Below, in pieces: positions 43,368 to 53,673 of a DNA stretch of 64,000 bases. The first letter of the stretch is position 1. Each line of letters begins with the position of its first letter. The translations under genes were made by a program, and so were the position numbers. The notes below the pieces were generated by a model that saw only the letters and a list, made by a program, of their open reading frames with translations, searched no databases and was not told the origin of the DNA. This DNA is from Persephonella sp. (lineage in GTDB: Bacteria > Aquificota > Aquificia > Aquificales > Hydrogenothermaceae). The stretch spans positions 62,001 through 126,000 of the forward strand of contig NZ_JALVTW010000010.1 in assembly GCF_027023985.1 (NCBI RefSeq), read 5' to 3'.

Positions 43368-46067
43368 TTATATTGATTTATTTTCTTTCCATCTTATCCA
43401 TTTATAAGTTTCAACCACAAGGAATATTGGAATCGCTACTGCAAAAATAAGTCCCCAATCTTCAAGTTTCAGCGGAACTGTGTGGAGTGCTTTTTGTAAG
43501 AACGGAACATAAACTGCAGCAACCTGGGAGCCAACTGTTACTGTCCATGCAAGAAGAAGCCATGGATTTGTAAAAAATCCTATATATTTCATAGGAGCAA
43601 CAAGAGAACGGAAATTAAACACATTCATTTTTTCAAGGATTATTATTCCTGTAAATGCCACAGTCTGTGCAGTCATTACAGCTTCTGCCCCACCTTTTTC
43701 AAGGTAATGATGGAATAGCCATAGCGTAGCGAGACCGATATAAAAGCCAAGGAAAATAATTATTACGATACCTTTCCAGTCAAGTATATGTTCTTTAGGG
43801 GAGCGGGGTGGTCTTTCCATTATTCCTTTCTCTGCAGGCTCAACGCCAAGGGCAACAGCAGTCATTCCATCTGTAATAAGATTCATCCATAAGATCTGAA
43901 CAGGTAAAAGAATTAAAGGCCCTCCAATTATCACATTTGAGAAAATAGCAACAACCTCACCTGTATTTGAAGATAAAAGGTATCGGACAAATTTTTGAAT
44001 ATTGTCATACTGTCTTCTTCCTTCTTCAACACCGCCAATAATTGAGGCAAAGTTATCATCAAGGAGTATGACATCTGCGGCTTCTTTTGCTACATCTGTT
44101 CCCCTCAGTCCCATCGCTATTCCGATATCAGCCTTTTTTAGAGCAGGTGCGTCATTAACTCCATCTCCTGTCATTCCGACAATCAGACCTTCTCCTTGTA
44201 GAACAGTTACAATCCTCAGTTTATTCTCTGGTGTTGTTCTGGCAAATATAACATCTTCTTTTAATAATTCTTTAAGTTCTTCATCTGACATATTTTTAAG
44301 TTGCTGTCCTAAAATAGCCTTTTTAGCAGGAAGTCCTATTTTTTTAGCTACAGCAAGAGCTGTTTCAGGTGCATCACCTGTTATCATGATTACTTTAATT
44401 CCTGCTTTTTTTGCAAGCTCAATTGCAGATGGAACTTCAGGTCTTGGAGGGTCTATCATACCGACAACACCTAAAAGAGTAAGGTCTTTTTCTACTTCAT
44501 CTTCTGTTAGTTTTATGTTTTCAGGTAAAACCCTTTTGGCAAGGGCAAGGGTTCTTAAACCATTTTCAGCCATCTGTTTGTATGCCTGAATAAATTTCTG
44601 TTTATCTTCTTCTGTGAGATCTTTTTCTTCTCCATTTTCCAAAATTTTTGAACATCTTTCTATTATTACTTCAGGGGCACCTTTTGTATAAGCAACTTTT
44701 TTTCCGTCTTCATTAACTATCACAGTCATTCTTTTTCTTATGGAGTTAAAAGAAAATTCTGTGTAATGTTTTAGGTCAGGAACAGAAAGCCATGCTTTGT
44801 AAGCAGCAACTATTAAAGCAGCTTCGGTAGGCTCACCTTGAATATGCCATCCTTTTTCATCATGAATAAGCTTTGCGTGGTTACATATCATTCCTGTTTT
44901 TAAAAGCTCTAAAAGGTCAGGATATTTGTGATAATCAATCTTTTTACCGTTCATCTCAAAATGTCCGGCAGGGTCATATCCATATCCTGTAACATCTATC
45001 CATCCGATAGGAAGCCAGATTTTTCTAACAGTCATTTCATTTTTGGTAAGTGTTCCTGTTTTATCTGTGCATATCACCTGTGCAGAGCCAAGGGCTTCAG
45101 CAGCCTGAAGCCTCCGTAATAGGACTTTTCTCTTTACCATAGCTTTTACACCAAGGGCAAGGGTAATTGTAACAACTGCAGGAAGACCTTCTGGAACCAC
45201 TGCAACGGCAAGGGAGATACCTGTCATAAACATCTCAAAAAGAGACTTACCTGCTATCCAGCCAACAATTGCAACAATGATCGATATGGCAATAGATATA
45301 GCCCCAAGTTGTTTACCTAAAACAGCTAATTTTCTTTGAAGTGGTGTTGGTTTCGTTTCTACCGTTTGTGTCAATTTTGCTATTTTTCCGAATTCTGTTT
45401 CCATTCCTGTTGCGACTACAACGCCTTTTCCGACTCCATTAACTATACTTGTTCCCATCCAGACCATAGAAGATTTTGCTGCAAGGGGAGTTCCAGGTTT
45501 TACTGGTTCGACAGATTTATGAACCGGAACAGATTCACCGGTAAGCGGTGATTCATCTGTTTTTAGATTTATGGCTTCTATGAGACGAAGGTCTGCTGGA
45601 ACTTTATCTCCTATCTGGAGAACAACAATATCTCCAGGAACGATATATTTAGCATCAATTTCTATCTGTTTTCCATCCCGAATAACCTTTGCCTTTGGGG
45701 AAAGCATTTTTTGGAGGGCTTCTATGGCTTTTTCTGCTTTCCACTCCTGAACAAAACCAAGTATTCCGTTTAAGATTACAATAGCTAAAATTGTGAGGGC
45801 ATCTCCTATTTCACCAATAGCAAAAGAAATTCCAGCTGCAATTAAAAGAATAATAATTAACACATCTATAAACTGTCTTGCTAAAACTTCATACCATTTT
45901 GCTCTTTTATATTTTTGTAATTGGTTTAGCCCATATTTTTTTAGTCTTTTTTCAGCTTCTTCAGATGATAATCCTTTTTCTGGATCTGTTTTTAGAGCTT
46001 TTACTACATCTTCTACTTTTAAAGCTGCCCAGTCGTATTTATTTTCTAAGATCTTCTTTTCAGCCAT
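43368..46067 (-). CDS. P2-type cation-transporting ATPase (Ca2+-ATPase-like)
   Basis: 899 residues. The actuator loop has LTGES, the phosphorylation motif is VICTDKTGTLTKNEM, and GMTGDGVNDAPALKKADIG is the hinge. AVAVVPEGLPAVVTITLALG in M4 carries the PEGL ion-site motif of P2 Ca2+/Na+ pumps. About ten transmembrane helices are expected. The C-terminal half encodes M5-M10 (LLSSNTGEVVAIF, LPVQILWMNLITDGMTA). It probably exports Ca2+ or another divalent cation. The start overlaps the antiporter stop by one base (TGATG), so they are coupled. Confidence 0.9.
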   Translation of the reverse strand: MAEKKILENKYDWAALKVEDVVKALKTDPEKGLSSEEAEKRLKKYGLNQLQKYKRAKWYEVLARQFIDVLIIILLIAAGISFAIGEIGDALTILAIVILNGILGFVQEWKAEKAIEALQKMLSPKAKVIRDGKQIEIDAKYIVPGDIVVLQIGDKVPADLRLIEAINLKTDESPLTGESVPVHKSVEPVKPGTPLAAKSSMVWMGTSIVNGVGKGVVVATGMETEFGKIAKLTQTVETKPTPLQRKLAVLGKQLGAISIAISIIVAIVGWIAGKSLFEMFMTGISLAVAVVPEGLPAVVTITLALGVKAMVKRKVLLRRLQAAEALGSAQVICTDKTGTLTKNEMTVRKIWLPIGWIDVTGYGYDPAGHFEMNGKKIDYHKYPDLLELLKTGMICNHAKLIHDEKGWHIQGEPTEAALIVAAYKAWLSVPDLKHYTEFSFNSIRKRMTVIVNEDGKKVAYTKGAPEVIIERCSKILENGEEKDLTEEDKQKFIQAYKQMAENGLRTLALAKRVLPENIKLTEDEVEKDLTLLGVVGMIDPPRPEVPSAIELAKKAGIKVIMITGDAPETALAVAKKIGLPAKKAILGQQLKNMSDEELKELLKEDVIFARTTPENKLRIVTVLQGEGLIVGMTGDGVNDAPALKKADIGIAMGLRGTDVAKEAADVILLDDNFASIIGGVEEGRRQYDNIQKFVRYLLSSNTGEVVAIFSNVIIGGPLILLPVQILWMNLITDGMTAVALGVEPAEKGIMERPPRSPKEHILDWKGIVIIIFLGFYIGLATLWLFHHYLEKGGAEAVMTAQTVAFTGIIILEKMNVFNFRSLVAPMKYIGFFTNPWLLLAWTVTVGSQVAAVYVPFLQKALHTVPLKLEDWGLIFAVAIPIFLVVETYKWIRWKENKSI

Positions 46068-47350
46068 CAGCTTTCACCTTTAAAATCGTGAAGTTTTTTA
46101 GTTTTGATATGTTCTTCACTTACTTCAAGAACAGGTGGAGCTTGAAGTTCTTTGCCCCACATTCTTACAAAGAGGGTGAATAAAACTGGAACTACAACTG
46201 TAGAAACAGAAGAAGCTGCCACTAAAGCAGTAAACAGTTCAATATCTATTAAATGAGCATCATAAAGAAGTTTTGCCACTATTATTTCAGTTGTAAGTCT
46301 TGCGTTAAGCCCAATACCGATTGTCCATGCTTCTTTTATGGTTATTTTTTTCATAGGAACCATTAAAAATATTCCCACTAACTTACCTACAAATGCAGCG
46401 AGGAAAAGGAGTATTGCAAGTTCTGGATGTTCAAATAATCCTGTTAAATCAACACTAATTCCAATCCATAAAAAGAAAACTACACCGAAAAATCCATAAC
46501 TGATTGCCCTTAAAACATGAACAGTTTCTTCACCTATATCTTTTGCTGCATTTAAAGCAGGTCTCATTATTATTCCTGCAACAATTGCACCGACAACAAG
46601 TCCAAGTCCCACATATTGGGAAAATCCACCGAAGGCAAGAAGAATAAACATGCTGAGAAGAACAAGATTTGCAGGTTTTGGCTTTAGCCAGTGTGAAATA
46701 GGTTTAATAATCCATTTATAAACAACAAAGGTTGCTATTATAAAGATAACTGTTCCTAAAATAACATCCCCAATTTCCCTTTCAACGCTCATGTGAGTTC
46801 CGGTTGCCTGTGCTATCCATATGGAAACAACAGCCACAAGGAAAACCTCAATTACATCATCAAGGACTCCTGCTCCTACAATAAAACTACCGACTCTGGT
46901 TTTTATTAGATTAAACTCATCTAAGATTGGAACAATAACAGCCTCTGCCGTTGGCATTCTTGTTAATCCGATGACGAAGGCAATCATCCATCCGTAGCCT
47001 AAAAGAAGCATTACAAGAACACCAAACAAAAAAGGAAAAGCAGTATTTAAAACAGTAGCCCAGATTATATCTTTACTGAGCTTTTTCATTTCAGAAAAGT
47101 CTATCTGGAGACCAATATAAAAAAGTAGAAAAAGGACTCCAAGTTCTGCGAGGAAATTAAACCCTGTTGCCGTTGCTCCATTTGTCAGGATTCTATCAAC
47201 AATAGTCGTATAATGAATTCCCATCCCAACAAAAAGAGCACCTAAGATAACAGGAATTCTTGCTTTGAGGAGAAGACCCCCGAGGGCGTAACTGAGACCG
47301 AATAAAAGGGCTAATATTAAAAGCAGTTCACCAAGCTGGGCTTCTGTCAA
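46067..47350 (-). CDS. CPA2-family cation:proton antiporter
   Basis: 427 residues with about twelve hydrophobic segments. The DD pair in VGAGVLDDVIEVFLVAVV is the hallmark of the antiporter core (electrogenic Na+/H+ exchangers such as NapA and KefB). GFLAELGVLFLLFYIG-type and KEAWTIGIGLNARLTTEI segments also fit. There is no C-terminal RCK/TrkA domain. It likely exchanges Na+ or K+ for H+. It precedes the P2-type ATPase in one transcript. Confidence 0.88.
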   Translation of the reverse strand: MTEAQLGELLLILALLFGLSYALGGLLLKARIPVILGALFVGMGIHYTTIVDRILTNGATATGFNFLAELGVLFLLFYIGLQIDFSEMKKLSKDIIWATVLNTAFPFLFGVLVMLLLGYGWMIAFVIGLTRMPTAEAVIVPILDEFNLIKTRVGSFIVGAGVLDDVIEVFLVAVVSIWIAQATGTHMSVEREIGDVILGTVIFIIATFVVYKWIIKPISHWLKPKPANLVLLSMFILLAFGGFSQYVGLGLVVGAIVAGIIMRPALNAAKDIGEETVHVLRAISYGFFGVVFFLWIGISVDLTGLFEHPELAILLFLAAFVGKLVGIFLMVPMKKITIKEAWTIGIGLNARLTTEIIVAKLLYDAHLIDIELFTALVAASSVSTVVVPVLFTLFVRMWGKELQAPPVLEVSEEHIKTKKLHDFKGES

Positions 47351-47414
47351 GGCTAAATCCTAAGTATTAATTTTATTTATAAAGATAAGGTTTTATAGGA
47401 TAGATGTCATTGAT

Positions 47415-48053
47415 TTAATATAACTTCCAGAGAGCTTTTATTCCGCTTATTATAAACTGTGCAGCTATTGCACCAACTATCAGACCCATGATTCTGGTGG
47501 TTATTTTGATTCCTGTTACTCCTAATAGTCTGTTTAAAAACACAGCATTTCTTAGGGTCAAGAATACTATAAAGCTTGATAAAACTATTGAAGCTACTAA
47601 AAGACCTAAATCTATAATAGATATTGCTTTTGTTTTAAAAATAATTAAGGTTGCTATAACACCGGGACCAAATAAAACAGGTATTCCAAGAGGAATAATT
47701 GAAATATCCTCTTTTTCTCTTGCTTCTTCGGACTCCTCTGAAGAATGCTTTGTTTCCGAAATCTGACCTTTTATCATGCTTAATGCAAGGACAAATAAAA
47801 CAACTCCACCTATAACTTTTATGGAATAAATGTTAATGCCAAAAATTTTAAAAATTAAATCACCTAAAAAAACAGTTGCTAAAGATGCTACCAGAACAGT
47901 GATACTTGTTTTTTTACTAATAGAGTTGATTTCCTGTCTTGAAGGAATAGAAGGTAAAAGACTTACCATAATTGCAGCAGCAGCAATTGGATTTAAAATA
48001 GTCAAAAGCCCTATTGTAAAATGCAAAAATGTTTTTATATGTTCAAATTCCAT
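47415..48053 (-). CDS. MarC-family integral membrane protein
   Basis: 212 residues with six hydrophobic helices. TIGLLTILNPIAAAAIMVSLLP, GVVLFVLALSMIKGQ, PLGIPVLFGPGVIATLI and ITRIMGLIVGAIAAQFIISGI are the MarC (UPF0056) landmarks. The central loop is unusually charged and Glu/Ser-rich (SEESEEAREKEDIS). The family's transport role is unsettled. It ends in a gap before the antiporter and starts three bases after the APC permease stop. Confidence 0.9.
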   Translation of the reverse strand: MEFEHIKTFLHFTIGLLTILNPIAAAAIMVSLLPSIPSRQEINSISKKTSITVLVASLATVFLGDLIFKIFGINIYSIKVIGGVVLFVLALSMIKGQISETKHSSEESEEAREKEDISIIPLGIPVLFGPGVIATLIIFKTKAISIIDLGLLVASIVLSSFIVFLTLRNAVFLNRLLGVTGIKITTRIMGLIVGAIAAQFIISGIKALWKLY

Positions 48054-48055
48054 AT

Positions 48056-49648
48056 TTAACCTATTTTTTTAGCAGTTTTCGGTAATTTCTCCTTTTCCTC
48101 TTTCCTCAAAAATTTTATATGAACTGGATGATGTTTTGCCAAATTAAGCAATGTTTTTATTTTGTTTTCTTCTTCTGTTTCATTTTTTATCTTTTTATCG
48201 GTAATAACAACTAAATTTATATGTCCTGCTTTTTCCTTACCTTTTTCGACAAGTTTACCTGTTAGGTATATCTCTGGACGATCATATTTTTCTTTTATTT
48301 TTTTACTTATTTCAGGAAGTATTTTTTCATAAATCTTAATTAAATTTTCTCCTTCTTTTAGTCTCCAATCTATATACTCCTGTAATCGAACTTTTGTAAA
48401 AAATCTGTATGTAATCTCAAATAAAAGAGTTAATACAAGAATTACAATAGATGAGCTAAGGGCATCAGGATTTGTTTTGAGATTATATCCAATTAGAACA
48501 ACAATAGATATCACACATAATAAAAATGCTATTAGAGATATCAATCTATTTGAATCTGTATAATAGGCAAGTTTTACATTTGCAAGATTTACTCCTGCAA
48601 ATATGATTAAGAATCCCAGACTACCTGCAATGGATATATTTTCCAGATTAAATGTTGTGGCAAATATGATTGTTAAAACAGCAAGTATAAAAAGTCCTTC
48701 TGTTGCATGTTTCCATACATTTTTAGTTATGTTTTTAGGAAGTGCTCCGAATTTTGCTACCAGATAGCTAACCCTTGCACTTCCGTAAAGAGTAGCATTT
48801 ATAGCAGATGCAGTTGATAAGAGAGCAGCAATTCCAATAAGAACAAATCCGGCCTGTCCTAAAAATGGTTTTGCAGCTACAGCAAGGGCATAATCCTGAT
48901 ATTTTTGAACTTGTTCATAAGTCAGATTTGCTACAGCTACAGCAGAAACAAGAACATATATAAAAATAACAGTGGTAACAGCAGCATAAAAGGCTTTAGG
49001 AAGAGTTCTCTCTGGATCTTCTATATCCTGTGCTGTATTTGCAATAAGCTCAAAGCCTTCATAAGCAAGAAATATGATAAGACCACCTGTCATTATTTTA
49101 AGTATGCTTTCCCAGTGTTCAGGGGAAAGTTTTGAAAAATCTCCTGTTAAAAATCCAAGGGCAGAGAAAAATAGAAGAATTCCAACCTTCATAAAAACCA
49201 TAACATCTTCAGCTTTTCCACTTATGTAAGCCCCAAGTGCATTTATTACAGTAAAGAAAATAATTACAAAAACAATAAATAATTTTTTGGCCAGTTCTAC
49301 TTCATGACCTAAAAATAAGGCAGAGGCATAGCTGCCAAATGCATAAGAATAAAGGGAAAGCATAATTACATAACTGGCAAGTAATAGGGTGTTGAGATAT
49401 GCTGTAAAAATATTATTCCCAAAGGCTCTCACTAAATATTCAACAGTTCCACCCTCAGATGGATATCTAACTGATAATTTTGCATAAGAATAAGATGTCA
49501 AAAGGGCTATTATTCCTGCAAATATAAAAGCAACAGGTGCGGCTCCTTTAGCAAGTAGAATAGTCAAACCAAGAACGGCAAAGATTCCGCCACCTATCAT
49601 ACCACCAACACCTATTGAGTAAGCTTCCCAGAAACCTATTTTCCTCAT
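48056..49648 (-). CDS. APC-superfamily amino-acid permease
   Basis: 530 residues. GFWEAYSIGVGGMIGGGIFAV is the APC TM1 motif, and about twelve helices follow. A cytosolic C-terminal region of about 120 residues (YDRPEIYLTGKLVEKGKEK...) resembles a USP/CBS-like regulatory tail. It would take up or exchange an amino acid with a cation. It is preceded by the Nramp gene after four bases and followed by MarC. Confidence 0.88.
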   Translation of the reverse strand: MRKIGFWEAYSIGVGGMIGGGIFAVLGLTILLAKGAAPVAFIFAGIIALLTSYSYAKLSVRYPSEGGTVEYLVRAFGNNIFTAYLNTLLLASYVIMLSLYSYAFGSYASALFLGHEVELAKKLFIVFVIIFFTVINALGAYISGKAEDVMVFMKVGILLFFSALGFLTGDFSKLSPEHWESILKIMTGGLIIFLAYEGFELIANTAQDIEDPERTLPKAFYAAVTTVIFIYVLVSAVAVANLTYEQVQKYQDYALAVAAKPFLGQAGFVLIGIAALLSTASAINATLYGSARVSYLVAKFGALPKNITKNVWKHATEGLFILAVLTIIFATTFNLENISIAGSLGFLIIFAGVNLANVKLAYYTDSNRLISLIAFLLCVISIVVLIGYNLKTNPDALSSSIVILVLTLLFEITYRFFTKVRLQEYIDWRLKEGENLIKIYEKILPEISKKIKEKYDRPEIYLTGKLVEKGKEKAGHINLVVITDKKIKNETEEENKIKTLLNLAKHHPVHIKFLRKEEKEKLPKTAKKIG

Positions 49649-49652
49649 TTTT

Positions 49653-50873
49653 TTACCCCTTTATAAGACTGTAAAACAAGTATATAGTTGCGATCACAGA
49701 AATTAAAAAAGTTAATATTAAAAATAGATTGTTGAATTTGCTGTTTATATAATTCCCTAAAACTTTTTTATTGTTTCCCAGTATAAAAAGTAAACCACTC
49801 AGTATAGGCAGTAATATTCCATCAAATATCTGGCTGTAGTATAAGGCATCTACTGCTGATACACCTGTCAGATTTATTAAATCTCCAACAAATAATGAAC
49901 CTAAAAATACCAGATAAAAACCTTTTGCATCACTCACTCTATTATCCATCCCTTCACGCCAGCCAAATGTATCTGCCACTGCATAGGCAGTTGAACCTGC
50001 AAGAACAGGAATTGCCAAAAATCCTGATACTATTACCCCTATACTAAATAATAGAAATGCATATTCCCCTGCCGCAGGTTTCAGTGCAAGGGCTGCATCG
50101 GCTATGGTCTGAATCTCTTTGTGACCAAATAGCATAACTGCAGAAGAAACTATAATCGCATAAGCAATCACATTTGAATAAATCATTCCAAGTGCTGTAT
50201 CTGCTTCCATAACTTTTGCCTGGGATACTGTTGCATGTTCTTCTTTTTCTTCTGAAGCCTGCCAAAAAATCATATAAGGGGAAATTGTCGTTCCTAAAAG
50301 TCCAAGAGCAGCAAGAATAAAGGCTAAGTTAGGTTTGATATGGGGAATAAATGTGTTAATTAGTAGTTGCTCTAAATCGGGTTTTGCAAGAATAGCAGAA
50401 ATTATATAAACTGCAAGTAATGATGTAAGAAATATAAGAACTTTTTTGACTGTTTTATAGGCTTTAAATATTACCAGATATGCAATTAATAGAGTTATGG
50501 GAATGAGTAAATATATAGCTTTTATTCCTGTAATAATTTCAAATATTGCGGCTATAGCTTCTAAATCTGCTCCTATAGTCAAGATATTGGCTATAGCAAG
50601 GCTTAGAACTATGAAATATGTAAACTTTTTTGAGTAATAGGTATTTAGAATTTCTGGTAAACTTTTTCCTGTGGCAAGAGCAAGTTTTGCAGCTGTATCT
50701 TGGACAGCAATCATCATTGGGGTTGATAGAAGCATGAGCCATAACTGTGAAAATCCTGTTGTCGCTCCAACAATGGTATATGTGAGAATACCGGCAGGGT
50801 CATCTCCGGCCCCACCGGTTATTATTCCGGGACCAAATTTTTTGATTTCTTGTTTTATTCTATTATTAGCCAC
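49653..50873 (-). CDS. Nramp-family metal transporter, non-canonical
   Basis: 406 residues, eleven helices. GPGIITGGAGDDPAGILTY in TM1 replaces the usual DPGN metal motif with DPAG. TM6 reads TTISPYMIFWQASEE, whereas canonical Nramps have MPHN(L/V) there. The Met that selects against Ca2+/Mg2+ is therefore absent. The substrate may be Mg2+ or another hard cation rather than Mn2+/Fe2+, as reported for NRMT-type members. It overlaps the end of the P3-type ATPase by 8 bp, which places transport genes in one operon. Confidence 0.82.
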   Translation of the reverse strand: MANNRIKQEIKKFGPGIITGGAGDDPAGILTYTIVGATTGFSQLWLMLLSTPMMIAVQDTAAKLALATGKSLPEILNTYYSKKFTYFIVLSLAIANILTIGADLEAIAAIFEIITGIKAIYLLIPITLLIAYLVIFKAYKTVKKVLIFLTSLLAVYIISAILAKPDLEQLLINTFIPHIKPNLAFILAALGLLGTTISPYMIFWQASEEKEEHATVSQAKVMEADTALGMIYSNVIAYAIIVSSAVMLFGHKEIQTIADAALALKPAAGEYAFLLFSIGVIVSGFLAIPVLAGSTAYAVADTFGWREGMDNRVSDAKGFYLVFLGSLFVGDLINLTGVSAVDALYYSQIFDGILLPILSGLLFILGNNKKVLGNYINSKFNNLFLILTFLISVIATIYLFYSLIKG

Positions 50874-53535
50874 TATGTCCTACCTTTTCTCCCATCTCCT
50901 TTTTAAGCCATGTGAAATGTCCCGGTGCAAAGAAGAATTTCTTAGACCAATACATTTTTAGAATAGCCATTTTTACGACATCATTAAATAAGAACCATAC
51001 CATTGCATATCCCCAGATAAACAATGCCCAACCCCAGCCCACAGGGGTAAATAGTCCCCATCCACCGTAAACAGCTATAATGGTTCCTAAAATCCTTGTT
51101 CCAAAAGTTGCAACAAATAGAATTAGAGAAGGCCATGGTTTTTTCCAGAACCAGTCTTTTACACGGGTGTTGTAGATTGTTCCGTGTCCTGCGACAACAA
51201 GTTTTGTAAAGATAATGGACTGGATTAAATCTTCAGGTAATTTCCAGTATTCTACTAGAAGGAAAAACAGAGTAAATGAGGAAATAACTCCTGCCACTCC
51301 CAGCCAGAAGGCCATTATATTAATCTCATACATATCCCATCTAACCGGTTTTGGAGATATCTTTGCATTGTCATAGGCTATAGATAGGATTGGAATGTCG
51401 TTTAATAGTGCCAAAAGTATAATCATTAATGCAGTAACAGGATAAAACTGGAATATCATAATGGATAAAGCCATAAAGAAAACAACCCTTATCGTTTCAG
51501 CGATTCTATATATTGTATATGCTTCCATTCTACCGAATATTTGGCGAGCTATTTCTATAGCTTTTATTATAACCATTAGACCCGGTGCAAGTAGAACAAG
51601 GTCTGCAGCAGCACGTGCAGCATCGGTTGCATTCGAAACTGCAATTCCTGCATCTGCTTTCCTAAGGGCAGGTGCGTCATTAACCCCGTCTCCTGTCATT
51701 CCTACGATATGGTCTGCTTTCTGGAGTTTATCAACGATAAAATATTTATCTTCAGGGAAGACCTCTGCAAAGCCATTTGCTTCTTCTATGATTTTTATTA
51801 TCTCTGATTCGTGTCTTTTTATGGTTCCTTTTGGAAGTTTTGCTCCCTCAAGTTCTTTTTCCACAAGTTTTGCGATTTTTCTTGCTCTTTTTTCTGCCTC
51901 TTCAGGAGACAATCCCTCTTCAACTTGTAGTAAGGCTTTTGTTATAACCTGTGCCAGAATAACATATTCTTCATAAGTTTCTCCCCGTAATTCCCTTGCA
52001 CTGTAAATCTTATCTCCAATACCAAGTAGTTTTGCTATATATCTGGCAACAGCGATATTATCACCTGTTACCATTTTTACTTCTACGCCGTATTTTTTTG
52101 CTTCCTCAATAGCCGGTTTTGAATCCTCACGGGGAGGGTCAAACAGAGGAATAAGACCTACAAAGTGAAACTCTTCTTCATCAGGATTTTTGTATGCAAC
52201 CCCTAATGTCCTAAAACCTTTTTCTGCAAACTCTTCAACTCTCTGATATGCAACACTTTTATCAAATTCTGAAGGATCACATAATTCTATAATTACCTGA
52301 GGTGCACCTTTTGTGACAACTAATTCTTTACCATCACATTCTACCAGAGCTTCTGTTCTTTTCCGGACAGGGTCAAAGGGTATGAATTTCTTTTGAACAC
52401 ATTGTTTTGTTTTTTCATAAAGGTTATGTTCTTTTAGCCAGTCAAAAATTGGAATTTCTATAGGGTCTTTATTTTCTTCTTTTGATGCTAAGGCAGCATA
52501 AAACATAAGATCTTCTGATTTATAACCATCAACAGTGAATGGAACAGATATAGTCATCTGGTTTTTTGTTAATGTTCCTGTTTTATCTGAGCAAAGAACA
52601 TCTACCCCAGCAAGTTCTTCAATTGAAGCAAGACGGCTTACAATGACCTGTTTCTTGGCAAGATATAAAGCACCTATGGCCATTGTTACTGTGAGAACTG
52701 CAGGTAAAGCAACCGGGATTGCTGCAACTGTTAAAACAAGGGAGAATCTAAGTAGTTCTTTCCAATCAGCCCCTCTGTTTAATTCAAACAAAATCATTAA
52801 AGCAACAATAATTAGGGTAAGCACTATTAGAAAGTTTCCAACCTTGATAACCATCTCTTGAAAGTGTGAACGTTGTTCCCTTTCTGCCTTTGCAACCAGT
52901 TTTACAGTTTTTCCAAAGTATGTGTTAAGTCCGGTTGCAACAGCAACAGCAATCATTTCCCCCTGTTTTACAATTGAATTGGCATAAGCTATATCACCTA
53001 CTTTTTTGGTAACAGGAAGAGATTCGCCTGTAAGGGCAGACTGGTCTACAAGAATAAAATCCCCCTGCACAAGCTTAACATCTGCAGGGATAATGTCACC
53101 AATTTTTAGTTTTATAATATCTCCTGGGACTATATACCGGGCATCAACTTCTTTCCATACACCATCTCTTAAAACAAGACTTTTCTTTGCAAGTTTTTCT
53201 TTTAAAACTTTTAAGGCTGATAAAGCTTTATGTTCTTGCCAGAAATCAACCCCTGCATTCACAAACAGGAGAATCATGATGATTGTAAAATCTTCCCATT
53301 TTTGAACAGAGGCAGAGAGAATGGCTGCTATTTCAATCATCCATGGAATAGGACCCCAGAAACGCCTGAATATTCTATGCCATAGAGGTTCTTCTTTTTC
53401 GGGTATCTCGTTTAATCCATATTTTTTAAGTCTTTCTTTGGCTTCTTCTTCTGATAATCCTTTATTTAAATCTGTTTGTAGTTCTTTTATTACTTCATCA
53501 ATAGGCTTGTCTTTGAACTCGTCTATGTTGGCCAA
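50866..53535 (-). CDS. P3A-type plasma-membrane H+-ATPase, copy 1
   Basis: 889 residues. LTGESLPVTKKVG, CSDKTGTLTKNQM and GMTGDGVNDAPALRKADAG define the P-type core. KKYGLNEIPEKEEPLWHRIF near the N-terminus and FRRFWGPIPWMIEIAA are P3A (Pma1-like) motifs. It would pump protons outward. A long, very similar paralogue is at 56013-58667. Between TM3 and TM4 there is a hydrophilic region with an EEGLSPEEAEKRARKIAK insertion. It follows a 44-residue membrane protein gene. Confidence 0.92.
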   Translation of the reverse strand: MANIDEFKDKPIDEVIKELQTDLNKGLSEEEAKERLKKYGLNEIPEKEEPLWHRIFRRFWGPIPWMIEIAAILSASVQKWEDFTIIMILLFVNAGVDFWQEHKALSALKVLKEKLAKKSLVLRDGVWKEVDARYIVPGDIIKLKIGDIIPADVKLVQGDFILVDQSALTGESLPVTKKVGDIAYANSIVKQGEMIAVAVATGLNTYFGKTVKLVAKAEREQRSHFQEMVIKVGNFLIVLTLIIVALMILFELNRGADWKELLRFSLVLTVAAIPVALPAVLTVTMAIGALYLAKKQVIVSRLASIEELAGVDVLCSDKTGTLTKNQMTISVPFTVDGYKSEDLMFYAALASKEENKDPIEIPIFDWLKEHNLYEKTKQCVQKKFIPFDPVRKRTEALVECDGKELVVTKGAPQVIIELCDPSEFDKSVAYQRVEEFAEKGFRTLGVAYKNPDEEEFHFVGLIPLFDPPREDSKPAIEEAKKYGVEVKMVTGDNIAVARYIAKLLGIGDKIYSARELRGETYEEYVILAQVITKALLQVEEGLSPEEAEKRARKIAKLVEKELEGAKLPKGTIKRHESEIIKIIEEANGFAEVFPEDKYFIVDKLQKADHIVGMTGDGVNDAPALRKADAGIAVSNATDAARAAADLVLLAPGLMVIIKAIEIARQIFGRMEAYTIYRIAETIRVVFFMALSIMIFQFYPVTALMIILLALLNDIPILSIAYDNAKISPKPVRWDMYEINIMAFWLGVAGVISSFTLFFLLVEYWKLPEDLIQSIIFTKLVVAGHGTIYNTRVKDWFWKKPWPSLILFVATFGTRILGTIIAVYGGWGLFTPVGWGWALFIWGYAMVWFLFNDVVKMAILKMYWSKKFFFAPGHFTWLKKEMGEKVGHSG

Positions 53536-53538
53536 TTT

Positions 53539-53673
53539 CTACTCCTCCTGCTCTTCCTGTTTTTTTCTTTTTAGCCAGTCCATAAATATAAATACACCTG
53601 CAAATAAGGCTCCTCCTATCGCTATGTATCCAAGATAATAAAATATGCAAAATAGAATATCCTTATCACACAT
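53539..53673 (-). CDS. 44-residue single-pass membrane protein between lpd and the H+-ATPase
   Basis: The ORF runs from ATG (53671-53673) to TAG (53539-53541). It encodes MCDKDILFCIFYYLG..., one hydrophobic helix of about 25 residues, then a DWLKRKKQEEQEE cytosolic tail. AGGAGG lies nine bases upstream of the ATG. The start overlaps the lpd stop by 8 bp and the ATPase starts four bases after its stop. This layout is typical of small accessory subunits (KdpF-like) or regulators of P-type ATPases. The link is inferred from position. Confidence 0.6.
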   Translation of the reverse strand: MCDKDILFCIFYYLGYIAIGGALFAGVFIFMDWLKRKKQEEQEE

